A stretch of 29,326 nt of DNA from Thraustochytrium sp. TN22 (lineage: Eukaryota; Sar; Bigyra; Thraustochytrida; Thraustochytriidae): NCBI GenBank assembly GCA_013306675.1, contig JABLUY010000347.1, positions 1-29,326 on the forward strand. Direction: 5' to 3'. Of the stretch, positions 1-7,589 are shown one piece after another; the stretch's first letter is position 1, and every line of letters begins with the position of its first letter. Below the pieces are notes generated by a model, which was not told the origin of the DNA, made no database searches, and worked only from the letters and a program-made list of their open reading frames with translations. The position numbers were made by a program, and so were the translations under genes.

Positions 1-535
1 TCGCTCTTGCTGATCTTCCGCCCTCTGACCTTGTCGCACGCGATCCCTTGATAGTCGCCGAGTTGAAACCGGACGCCAGTGTGGCAAGCTTCTCGGCTGA
101 GCCAAACGGCGAAGATGGGGTGAAGCGGTCGAGGTTGTTGAGGATCGCGTCACGCGCGTCGCGGAGGTTTCTGTTCACGGTACTCTCGACGATGTTCAGA
201 ATCTCCTGGATAGAGCTGACTGGCTGGCCTGCACAACGAAGGACCAACGACGCCAGGACGCAGCGAGGTTCGCAAACACCAGGCCCGACGTTCGCGCGAC
301 TCATGTCACGCCGAATGGCTCCAGGGCGGAGCCGCATGAAGAGCTTCTCGAACTCTACGGCACTCATCCGGAACTGCGCATAGAAGAGATCCGTGCGCTT
401 GTCCGCGATTTGATGCCACGGGTACGGCCTGCTCACCTTCACCTTACCCTGCGGCCCTCGCAGCGAAGCACGAAGAGCATCGGTACGACGATCGCTCCAA
501 AGGCACATGAGCATGAGAGCATCATCTTGCGCCAT
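1..535 (-). CDS. Partial transposase-like protein (PIF/Harbinger-type N-terminal region), runs off left edge
   Basis: An open minus-strand frame runs from an ATG at 535 (an in-frame ATG at 676 is also possible) to the window edge, about 178 codons without a stop. Residues about 46-70 read like the 'fRMS..EFEkLf..lrPg' block that precedes the helix-turn-helix of Harbinger/DDE_Tnp_4-type transposases. Residues about 85-130 resemble the helix-turn-helix itself, with a CVLASLVLRCAGQPVSSIQ stretch followed by an ESTVNRNLRDARDAI stretch. The catalytic DDE domain would lie beyond the edge. Codon use is mixed at third positions, unlike the almost all-G/C third positions of the host genes, which suits a mobile element. 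In the last 20 codons another frame gives a G-I-A-C-D stretch that could be the first catalytic Asp region, so a frameshift near position 60 cannot be excluded. Family call is by motif shape only. Confidence 0.5.
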   Translation of the reverse strand, partial: MAQDDALMLMCLWSDRRTDALRASLRGPQGKVKVSRPYPWHQIADKRTDLFYAQFRMSAVEFEKLFMRLRPGAIRRDMSRANVGPGVCEPRCVLASLVLRCAGQPVSSIQEILNIVESTVNRNLRDARDAILNNLDRFTPSSPFGSAEKLATLASGFNSATIKGSRATRSEGGRSARA

Positions 536-2687
536 CTCGCATGCATCGTCATCGTCATCCAGTCGGCGAGCTTTCCGAGAGCCGAAGGCATCGTCCTTGG
601 AACTTGAAGAAGAAGAAGATGTCCTTCTTGGGCTCTCTGAGGAGGAGCTGCGTACCCACCTCAGCGACGTCAACATCTCGGCCTTCCTCACCTGGCTCTG
701 CTCTGTCGACTCCAGCCTCATATTTCCACTTCAGGCGAGCATCTACGAGAACATGCCACTGGAGGAAGCGCGTGCGCTGCGCATCAAACTTAAAGACGCC
801 CGCACAAAGCCCATCTGGGAGTGGTTCGGAGAGTTCTCCATCCCCGCTGTTTTGTACGACGGGGCCGAGTCGTCTCGGTTGATCGTGCGCAGGAGGATCT
901 CGAGCGCGGGCGATTCGGCAAGAGGCATAGCAAGGGAACCCGACGCGGAGGACGATGATGACGAAGCCTACAAGGGCGACGAAGGAGGCGGCGAGCCCCG
1001 ACCACTTGACTCGGCGCGTCCCGAGGCGCAAGTCAGCGCCGCCTCTGGGCAGTCCAAAAAGACGGCCACGACGCAGGTGCCGGCGTGCTTCCTTCCCACC
1101 AAGGCGCTCCCCTGGGAGCTGCACCTGATGCCGGGTTTGCGCGACGTGTTCGAGGCCAAGAAAACCTTCAATGGCATTCCAACCTATCCCATGCAAGAGA
1201 CAGGTGACCGGGAGGCCGTCGTGCACAAGTGGGCCCTCCTTCTCCTCGAGCAGCTTGCGCAGCACGGCCTGAACTATGTGATTCGCCAACTTGTCAGTCA
1301 CAGGGTCCACGTCGTCTCGACGAGCATGGAGGTGCAAGTGAAGTTCAACCGGACGGGCGCCCCCCGGACGGACTTTCAAGTCTTTGCTTTCGACCAAGAT
1401 GTGCTCAAGGACTTCCGCGAGAAGATCGCGAAGGCGCACGATGCCTTGAACGTCGCACGAGGGAGCACGGCCAAAGTGGAAGCGCGGCGGACCTTGGAGG
1501 AGCTCTGTCGGCAGCGGCGCGAGACGATCAACAAGGGCGCGGTCGCCGTCCTGGGGTGCAAGACACAGAAGACGATGCCCAACGACGTCCCGGCGAGCGT
1601 GGCGCGGCAACCCTCAAAGCCGAAGTGCAGCAGGACGCTCCACATTGGCCGGGGCAGGAGCCAGGCTGCCACGCCGTTGGCGCCCGTGCGCATGACCAGC
1701 GAACCACTGGCAGAGCTATGCATGCACATGGCCGGGATGAACCTGCGGCACGGCGCGCTCTCCGACGGCGACGTGACCGTCTTCGTGCATCGCTCTACGG
1801 AGAGCCGCACCGTGGAGATCACGGGCAACTACACCTCGAGCCACCCGGATCACAACCCCGGCGGGCTCACCCTCGCGCAAGGCTGGTTGATCTTCCTCGC
1901 GGATGCGCTCAAGACCCACCCGGAGGACCGCGACATCGAGCCTGACCTCGACTGGGCCTCGGACAAGGACACCAAGGCCGATGTGGATGTCCTCAAGGCC
2001 GGCGTGCTGACCGTCACCTCGCAGTCGCAGTCGCCACCGATCCAGGCGGCCGGTGCGAACTCGCAAGGGGTTTACTGCATCGAGATTGGCCGCAACTTCT
2101 CCCGCGATGGCATGATGTTCGTCCTGCAGGGCAAGGGTGTCGGCTTTCCTGACGTGAAGGTCAACGGGCAGAACTGCTTCATCAAGACCGTCCCTCTTTG
2201 CACCGAGGATGAAGCTGCGTCCCTGTCGAGGGAGGCAAAGCTCTACCAGCAGCTGTCCGAGCTGCAGGGCGTCGCCATCGCGCCTGTGGTGTGCTTCGGT
2301 ACCGACACCCGAATGGGCCGGCTGGTGCTCGCCACGGAGCAGGCAGGGGTCTCGCTAGAAGCGATCAGCTTCTGGAGACTCCAGCGGTGCGGTGGCGTAC
2401 AAGTCCTCCTGCCTCGCGCCTGCGCGGCGCTGCAGCGGATCCATGACGCGGGCTACGTCCACGGCGATGTGGCCGCGCGCAACATCATCATCCTGCCACC
2501 TGAGCACGCGCCTCTGAATGTGCTCTTCATCGACCTGGAGCGCATGTGCAAGACGCGCAGCCCCGAGACGCGAGAGGACGAGATGCGCGAGCTGCGCGAA
2601 GCCTTTGGCAGCAACAGCAACAAGGACCCAAAGCCTCTGACTCAAGACCTCAGCCGAGCCGAGCCGAGCCGAGCTGAGCCGAGCTGA
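507..2687 (+). CDS. Nuclease-like/kinase-like fusion protein, possibly Crinkler-type REase-kinase
   Basis: A 726-residue ORF. Residues 31-50 are acidic and 145-185 are disordered. Residues about 400-470 show a pattern expected of a PD-(D/E)xK nuclease: D420/D422, a strand ending in E437, then Q458 in an L-x-Q-x-W helix; the usual E-x-K lysine is replaced (E437-I-T-G), so the nuclease may be inactive. Residues about 535-690 form a compact kinase-like domain: K560 in a FIK strand, E576, an HGD motif at 652-654, N659 and a metal-binding D676 in FIDLE. There is little helical C-lobe after this, as in small RIO/APH-like kinases. Nuclease-kinase fusions are known among Crinkler-like proteins of eukaryotic microbes and are often linked to mobile DNA; applying that here is inference. 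ATGs at 507 and 513 are the only upstream starts and overlap the divergent transposase-like ORF; the next in-frame ATG is at 753. No signal peptide is evident. Confidence 0.55.
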   Translation: MSMRASSCAISHASSSSSSRRAFREPKASSLELEEEEDVLLGLSEEELRTHLSDVNISAFLTWLCSVDSSLIFPLQASIYENMPLEEARALRIKLKDARTKPIWEWFGEFSIPAVLYDGAESSRLIVRRRISSAGDSARGIAREPDAEDDDDEAYKGDEGGGEPRPLDSARPEAQVSAASGQSKKTATTQVPACFLPTKALPWELHLMPGLRDVFEAKKTFNGIPTYPMQETGDREAVVHKWALLLLEQLAQHGLNYVIRQLVSHRVHVVSTSMEVQVKFNRTGAPRTDFQVFAFDQDVLKDFREKIAKAHDALNVARGSTAKVEARRTLEELCRQRRETINKGAVAVLGCKTQKTMPNDVPASVARQPSKPKCSRTLHIGRGRSQAATPLAPVRMTSEPLAELCMHMAGMNLRHGALSDGDVTVFVHRSTESRTVEITGNYTSSHPDHNPGGLTLAQGWLIFLADALKTHPEDRDIEPDLDWASDKDTKADVDVLKAGVLTVTSQSQSPPIQAAGANSQGVYCIEIGRNFSRDGMMFVLQGKGVGFPDVKVNGQNCFIKTVPLCTEDEAASLSREAKLYQQLSELQGVAIAPVVCFGTDTRMGRLVLATEQAGVSLEAISFWRLQRCGGVQVLLPRACAALQRIHDAGYVHGDVAARNIIILPPEHAPLNVLFIDLERMCKTRSPETREDEMRELREAFGSNSNKDPKPLTQDLSRAEPSRAEPS

Positions 2688-2691
2688 GCTG
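2652..2691. repeat. Pentanucleotide microsatellite (AGCCG/AGCTG)n
   Basis: Eight 5-bp units in a row: four AGCCG, then AGCTG, AGCCG, AGCTG, AGCTG. The repeat forms the last codons and the stop of the nuclease-kinase ORF, giving its SRAEP-SRAEP tail. Confidence 0.9.
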
Positions 2692-3240
2692 GAAGGCGAG
2701 GCGCCGGGACAAATGCGCCGATCGAAGAGACGGGGCGCGCCCATGCTTCCTGTATCATTACTATTGTACTCGCACGCCCTGCCCCTCCTCCCCCAAAGGG
2801 CCTTGATTTCGTTGTCCTTTGGCCTCTCAGAGGTGTAGGCTGGCCCAACTTCCGAAGCAGGCCCATGTCAAAGTTGCGCGCTGAACCAAAACGTTTCCGA
2901 GCATTTGCGTTCTGGGGAGCCTGAGCCCGTGCTTTGAGCGTCAGTTGTCCCCTTCCCTGGAAGCGAGTGACTCAGTTGGCGCGGCGGCGCGGGGCAGTGC
3001 CGGACACCGTCGTGACAAAAGATCTGCACAAAAGGCAGGCGACAAGTCAAACCATGCCAAGCAAGCGCAGAGCCAGGCCAGCGCTTGACAATCAATCAAG
3101 CACAGAGCCAGGCCAGCGCTTGACAACGCCAAGCCAACAACGAGTGAGACATTCACAAGCATATCTCGGTGCGATTTCTCTGCTGGCTTTTAGAGTAGAG
3201 GGGGAGGAGCAGGCACGCGCGCTGCGTGGGATAGGCGTAG
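2688..3240. other. Convergent intergenic region, no gene seen
   Basis: Lies between the 3' ends of the nuclease-kinase gene (plus) and PSMA6 (minus). Frames here give only low-complexity or arginine-rich translations with no recognisable domain. It is less GC-rich than the genes and holds a 24-bp direct repeat. It should contain both 3' UTRs. Confidence 0.6.
3068..3126. repeat. 24-bp perfect direct repeat, two copies
   Basis: Copies at 3068-3091 and 3103-3126 are identical over 24 bp (beginning CAGAGCCAGG and ending GCTTGACAA), separated by 11 bp containing AATCAATC-like sequence. No coding role was seen. Confidence 0.9.
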
Positions 3241-4358
3241 TTAGTCGCGCTCGGCAATGGCAGTCAGGTGCTCCTCAACCTCGGCGTCGGGCAAGAGCGC
3301 GAAGCGGTCGCCGGCATGCACGACGGCGACCTCAATCTCGTCGGGCTTGAAGTCGGCCGCCACGGTGGTCTGCAGCGTCATGATGGCGGTCTGGATGGTC
3401 GTGGTGAGGTCCATGGCGTCGGTGTCCTTCTTCTCAAGGAGAGAGACAGCCTCCTGCGACTTGGAGCCCGCGGCAGTCGCGCGGTAGCCGTGATAGTGGC
3501 CGGCAGGGTCCACGTGGTACAGCTGCGCACCGACCTCGTCGTCAATGCTGCACAGGATGACATCCACGGCCATGACGCGACGACCGGCGTGCTGCGTGTT
3601 CACTTGCGCGATGTCCGCGATGCGCCGTGCCAAGTACGAGCACGGGATCGGGAAGCCATTCTGGTATTCGAAGTTGAACGCCTCTTGCCGGGCCTGCGCC
3701 ACGAGCGCGCGGCCGTCCGCCACCAGTCCGGTCAGCACACAGCCGATCTTGGGCGTGATCTGAAACATGCGCGTCATGGACGCCGCGTCCACGAGCTTGT
3801 CCGGGACCTTGCGCTGCGTCACAAGGCACACGCTGTCCTTGCCGCGCACCGCGACGGTGGTCAGGCCGCCGCTCTCAACAGCCTTCTTGGCATATTCTGT
3901 GCGCAACCGTGAATGTCAGTACTCCGGGCGTGAGCAGCGAAGGCGCGAATGCGTCCTCCAGCGCGAGCGCCAGCGTAGCAGAGGAGCACGAGAGCAAGAG
4001 ATGCGAAACGTACCGAGCTGGTACAGCCGGCCCTCGGGGCTGAAGATGGACAGACTGCGCAGCAGCGACACCAGCGATGGTCACGTTAGCCTCCCTTCTC
4101 ATCACCATCATCAGCAGCATCAGCATCAGCATCAGCAGCATCGACTCTCATCGCCTTGCGCGACCTCGCCCCGCCCCGCCTCGCGCGCGCGACGCCACAC
4201 GCGCGCGCGCAAGGCAAAGCAAGGCAAGGCACCCGTCCATTCATCCCGGACGCCGCGCGCCAGCTAGCTAGCCAGCCAGCCAGCGCGGCGGCAGGTGGGC
4301 GCGTGGCGCAGTGGCGCAGCAGCACGTACAAGCGATCGTAGCCCGCGTCGCGCGACAT
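3241..4358 (-). CDS. PSMA6: 20S proteasome subunit alpha type-6 (alpha-1), three exons
   Basis: Structural, non-catalytic alpha-ring subunit of the 20S proteasome. I rebuilt three exons: 4330-4358 (29 nt, ATG at 4356-4358), 4014-4054 (41 nt) and 3241-3896 (656 nt). Together they total 726 nt, coding 241 residues, close to the roughly 246 of animal PSMA6. The joined N-terminus gives the proteasome alpha signature (GYDR, then FSPEGRLYQLEYA), which is split across all three exons. Further hallmarks are GGLTTVAVRGKD, KVPDKL, IGCVLTG, RIADIAQV, DPAGHYHG with ATAAG, and DFKPDEIEVAVV near the C-terminus, all typical of the alpha-6 type rather than other alpha subunits. The gene is convergent with the gene to its left and has a long upstream region with heat-shock-element-like palindromes 118-182 bp before the ATG. 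An ATG-initiated ORF confined to the third exon would miss the signature, so the spliced model is preferred. Confidence 0.93.
3897..4013 (-). other. PSMA6 intron 2 (117 bp)
   Basis: Donor GTACGT begins at 4013 and the acceptor reads GCACAG, ending at 3897. A TACTGAC branch-like motif lies about 24 nt before the acceptor. Removal joins CAG CTC G to AA TAT GCC and restores the conserved Q-L-E-Y-A. Confidence 0.88.
4055..4329 (-). other. PSMA6 intron 1 (275 bp)
   Basis: Donor GTACGT begins at 4329 and the acceptor reads TGCGCAG, ending at 4055. A CTAAC branch-like motif (plus-strand gttag at 4085-4089) lies about 30 nt before the acceptor. The intron holds a GAT/GCT trinucleotide tract (about 4100-4142) and short GGCT/AGCT repeats (about 4259-4284). 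Splicing joins CGC TT to T CTG TCC and restores the alpha-subunit signature. Confidence 0.82.
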
Positions 4359-4449
4359 GGTCCCGGCCCCGGCGCGCCAGTAGGTCGAGCAGCTCTGCCG
4401 CTCCTCAACGGCGCCGATCCTTCGCTCCGGTTCGCCGCCGCCGCTCGCC

Positions 4450-4545
4450 TTGAAGAACGCGAAGGAACCACAACCGTTCCAGAACAACAGCACAAGAACG
4501 TTCTTTTGGCTATGCGTGTACTTTTGGAACGGAACGTTCTCCTCC
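4450..4545. promoter_or_regulatory. Cluster of heat-shock-element-like GAA/TTC palindromes
   Basis: GTTCCAGAAC (4476-4485), AAGAACGTTCTT (4494-4505, a perfect 12-bp palindrome) and GGAACGTTCT (4531-4540) each fit inverted nGAAnn/nnTTCn pairs; a GAAGAACGCGAAGGAA run lies just left. The cluster is 118-182 bp upstream of the PSMA6 ATG. Heat-shock factor binds such units in many eukaryotes; its action here is inferred. Confidence 0.5.
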
Positions 4546-5202
4546 GAGCGAGCCCGGCCGCCGGCGACGTACTGCGCCTGGCGAACCTTGTCGGCGGCGC
4601 CGGGTCCATGCTGGATGCATATAGCTGCGCAGAGCGATCGGATCGAGGCGTGCAGGATGAAGAAGGGCCTGACAACGCGTTTTCGCGGCGCTCCCACGAG
4701 AAAAGCCGTCTCAAACGAGTTTAGGACAACGTCTTTTTTCGGGATCAGAATTTGCACACGAAGTTGAACTCGTGTGACAAGAATCTCAAGTTTGTGCGCT
4801 GAGTGACTGACTCAGTGACTCTGAGGCCAGATTTGCGTGCCGAGGCGTTCTGGAAGCGAGACTCTCGTCTCAATGCTCTCGCACGGCAGCGGCGACATGG
4901 AGATGAGCGAACCTCAGGCCCGTCACGAGTTGCTGTGATGCATATCGTCGTCATGCCTGGCGATGCACCTTGTCCTGCATGATTTCGTCATGCCAGGCGC
5001 TGCAAGCGCCCAAATTTGCTACCGCCACCGCAACGCTCGCGCAGCCTGCCTTTGTGTTGGCCCAAGCGTGTGACGCTGCCGTGCTTTGCGGCCCGGCGAG
5101 AGTTGTTGCGCCGGCATTCCACTTCGCTACTCCGGCGACGACGTTGCTGTTGCATTCCCGCACGCACGCTGGGCCTTTTGCATGAGCGACTGAAAGCCTA
5201 GG

Positions 5203-5330
5203 GCTCCGAGGCGTCTACGCTCCGAGGCGTCTGCGCTCCGAGGCGTCTACGCTCCGAGGCGTCTACGCTCCGAGGTGTCTACGCTCCGAGGCGTCTGCGC
5301 TCCGAGGCATCTACGTTCTGAGGCGTCTAT
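5203..5330. repeat. 16-bp minisatellite, eight tandem units
   Basis: Eight consecutive 16-bp units of consensus GCTCCGAGGCGTCTAC, the first at 5203-5218. Units differ by one to a few substitutions and decay to the right (GTTCTGAGGCGTCTAT at 5315-5330, then a degenerate remnant to about 5346). There are no spacers, so it is not a CRISPR array, and 16 is not a multiple of three. Confidence 0.93.
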
Positions 5331-5571
5331 GCTCTGACGCTCTGATGCTCTGAGAAGACCATCACCGACGCTCTTCGGCGTTTTACGCTCTGATGTGAGG
5401 CACCTATGCTCTGGCGCGTCCACGATTTCGCTTCTCCGCGCCAGCCTCCACCACCCGCCCTCGCCAGGCCGCCTTGTCTCTTGGGCCCCGATGTCCCAGG
5501 TTGTCCCGCCCTTGTCCCCTGGTACCAGCCCCACGCCCCCTCCTCCCAGCCGGAGCCGCCTCACAGCCAGC

Positions 5572-5624
5572 CCTCGCCTCGCAGCCCTCGCCTCGCAGCC
5601 TCGCCTCGCAGCCTCGCCTCGCAG
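5572..5624. repeat. 13-bp tandem repeat CCTCGCCTCGCAG, four copies
   Basis: Four identical 13-bp units at 5572-5584, 5586-5598, 5599-5611 and 5612-5624, with one extra C after the first. They sit in a wider CCTCGCC/CCTGGCC-rich tract extending to about 5710. Confidence 0.88.
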
Positions 5625-5731
5625 CCTCGCGCGCGCCGCGGCAGCCCAGCGTCGCGGCGGCCTCGCCTCGCCTGGCCTCGCCTGGCCTGAGGCCTCGCCT
5701 GGCCTCGCCTCGGTGGCCGCGCGGCGCGCAC

Positions 5732-5751
5732 GACGTCAGCTGACGTCAGCT
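5732..5751. promoter_or_regulatory. Nested CRE-like palindromes upstream of the TMEM135-like gene
   Basis: GACGTCAGCTGACGTC (5732-5747) is a perfect 16-bp palindrome. It overlaps AGCTGACGTCAGCT (5738-5751), a 14-bp palindrome containing the full CRE core TGACGTCA (5741-5748). It lies about 190 bp upstream of the ATG at 5942. bZIP factors bind this core in many eukaryotes; use here is inferred. Confidence 0.45.
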
Positions 5752-5941
5752 AATTCCGTCTGCGCGGGCGGCGCCGCGGCGACGTCAAACGCCATCGGCG
5801 AGGCGGCGATTACCGCCCCTGCGCGGCGGCGGCGGCGGCGCGGCGGCGCGGCGGCGGCGCGGCGGCGCGGCGAGCGCGGCGAGCGCGGCGAGCGCGGCGG
5901 CCCGCGCCAGGGCCGCGCTCGCGGGCGCGGCGGGCTCACTC

Positions 5942-7489
5942 ATGGCGCGCGAGGCTGGCGAGAACGCGGGTGGGCCAGGCGGGCCCGCCCAGGGGCGCGC
6001 GCGGCAGGTGAAGCTGCCGCGGCAGGACGCGGCCGCGCAGGTGATGCAGGCGCTGCAGGTGTGCCTGGTGGACAGCAAGGCGCTCAAGGTGGGGCTGACG
6101 AACTTCTTGCTGGCGTACAACATCCGCGCCGGCGTGGCGCTCCTGCTGCGCGCGGCGCGCACGGCGCTGCGCAAGCCCAAGGACCTGCTCTCGCTGGAGC
6201 GCTTCCTGGGCGAGGGCAGCCTGATGTTCCGCGTGGAGGCGGTGCGCATGGGCCTCTTCCTGGGCGGCTTCTCGGCCGTGTACCGCGCCATCACGCACGG
6301 GCTTGCGCACTACGCGAGCAAGTCGCTGGCGCCGCGCTGGCACAGCGCCGTGGCCGGCTGGTTCGCCGGCCTCTCGCTGTACTGCATGGACCGCAGCTGG
6401 CACCGCACCATGGCGCTGTACATGTCAACGCGCCTCGCGCAGGTGGCGTACAACTTCGCCAAGGCCAAGGGCTACTGGCACTTTTGGGGCAGCGACTGGG
6501 CGCACGGCGACTCGCTGCTCTTCACGCTGTCGTCGGCGCAGGTCATGTACGCCTACGTCATGCGCCCCGAGACGCTGCCGTCGAGCTACTACAAGTTCAT
6601 CGTGCGCCAGGGCCCCATCGACGAGACCATCCTGCAGGCCGTGCGCGACAACTGCCGCGACCGCCCCATTGACCTGCCCAAGGTGCTCGACTACATCGGC
6701 GCCAAGGGCGGCAAGGAGGCTCTCGCCGCCACGGCGCCCTGGCTCACCTCCGACCGGCCCTCGCTCGTGCCCTGCCGCGCGCTCCACCCATACACGGCCT
6801 GGTGCTCGCTGCACACGCTCAACGCCTTCAAGGGCACCACGCGCAGCATCTTCCCCGTCTACCTGGCGCTCGCGCTCATCCCGTCCGCCGTGCTGCGCTT
6901 CAAGTCCTTCGTGCGCGAGCCCGCCGACGTCGTCTGGCGCTCCGTCAAGAGCGCCATTCAGTCCACCACCTTCCTCGCCACCTTTTGCTCCGGGTACCAG
7001 GCCGTCATTTGCCTGCAGCGCCACTTTGTCGAGGCCAGCGGCGGCCGCGACCACAAGCTCTGGTACTACTTTGCCGGCATCATCAGCTCGCTCTCCATCC
7101 TCATCGAGCGCAAGAGCCGCCGCTCCGAGCTCGCCCTCTACGCCATGCCGCGCGCCCTCGATAGCCTCTACATGATCCTCTACGACCACCAGCTCGCCTT
7201 CCGCGTGCCGCAGGGCGAGATCCTGCTCTTTTGCTGTGCCATGAGCGGCGTCATGTGGGCCTTTGAAAACGAGCCCGACTGCCTCTCCCCGCTCGTTGTC
7301 AAGCTGCTCGAGCGCTTCCTCCCGCGCTCGCGCCGCCCGCTCGTGCGCGGCTCCACCACGCCGCCGCTCTCCGCCTCTGCCGATGAGGACGAGGAGACCG
7401 ACTCCGTCGTCTCCTCCCTGCACAACGACGCCATGTCGCGCGATCGTAGCACGCCCTCGCTCAACGGTAGCTACAGCATGTACCCCTGA
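5942..7489 (+). CDS. TMEM135: TMEM135-family multi-pass membrane protein
   Basis: 515 residues from an ATG at 5942. In animals TMEM135 acts at mitochondria and peroxisomes in dynamics and lipid or cholesterol handling. Residues about 95-190 are a Tim17-like glycine-rich helical region (LGGFSAVYRA, AGWFAGLSLY, RTMALYMSTRLAQ), followed by a SSAQVMYAYVMRPETLPSSY block. Residues 257-278 carry the family C-rich motif (PCRALHP then WC). Residues about 281-425 add more membrane helices, including ILIERKSRR (367-375), identical to my memory of the animal protein, and GEILLFC. About eight or nine hydrophobic segments are visible. The C-terminal tail (450-515) is Ser/Thr/Asp-rich and disordered. The order of the two halves looks swapped relative to animal TMEM135. 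It is convergent with the sulfatase, leaving 100 bp between stops. Confidence 0.82.
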   Translation: MAREAGENAGGPGGPAQGRARQVKLPRQDAAAQVMQALQVCLVDSKALKVGLTNFLLAYNIRAGVALLLRAARTALRKPKDLLSLERFLGEGSLMFRVEAVRMGLFLGGFSAVYRAITHGLAHYASKSLAPRWHSAVAGWFAGLSLYCMDRSWHRTMALYMSTRLAQVAYNFAKAKGYWHFWGSDWAHGDSLLFTLSSAQVMYAYVMRPETLPSSYYKFIVRQGPIDETILQAVRDNCRDRPIDLPKVLDYIGAKGGKEALAATAPWLTSDRPSLVPCRALHPYTAWCSLHTLNAFKGTTRSIFPVYLALALIPSAVLRFKSFVREPADVVWRSVKSAIQSTTFLATFCSGYQAVICLQRHFVEASGGRDHKLWYYFAGIISSLSILIERKSRRSELALYAMPRALDSLYMILYDHQLAFRVPQGEILLFCCAMSGVMWAFENEPDCLSPLVVKLLERFLPRSRRPLVRGSTTPPLSASADEDEETDSVVSSLHNDAMSRDRSTPSLNGSYSMYP

Positions 7490-7589
7490 GTCACAAACCA
7501 ACCCGCACCACGTAAGAGTATAAGTTTCCCTTCCCATTCCTTTCAGTTGCGAGGACACGACACCACAGCAGTGCTGCGATCCCCTTCTT

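Larger units (their letters stand above)
4359..5941. other. Long divergent intergenic region between PSMA6 and the TMEM135-like gene
   Basis: About 1.58 kb without a supportable gene. The left third is PSMA6 promoter. 4700-5200 is of more even composition with no recognisable translation. 5200-5345 is a minisatellite and 5530-5720 is CCTCGCC-rich. 5732-5751 holds CRE-like palindromes and 5818-5938 is a CGG/GCGCGGCGA-rich leader. A frame open across 5395-6672 has an alanine/proline/arginine-rich translation and is attributed to composition. Confidence 0.6.

Noticed and set aside
555-1610. 351-codon minus-strand ORF under the nuclease-kinase gene
   Set aside because: It lies antisense to the nuclease-kinase ORF and shows no motif; the transposase-like ORF uses a different frame.
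5203-5330. CRISPR-like repeat array
   Set aside because: Units are directly adjacent with no unique spacers, and the genome is eukaryotic; it is a minisatellite.
5395-6672. 425-codon plus-strand ORF overlapping the TMEM135-like start
   Set aside because: Translation is Ala/Pro/Arg/Gly-rich from CCTCGCC and CGG tracts and then runs out of frame through TMEM135 coding sequence.
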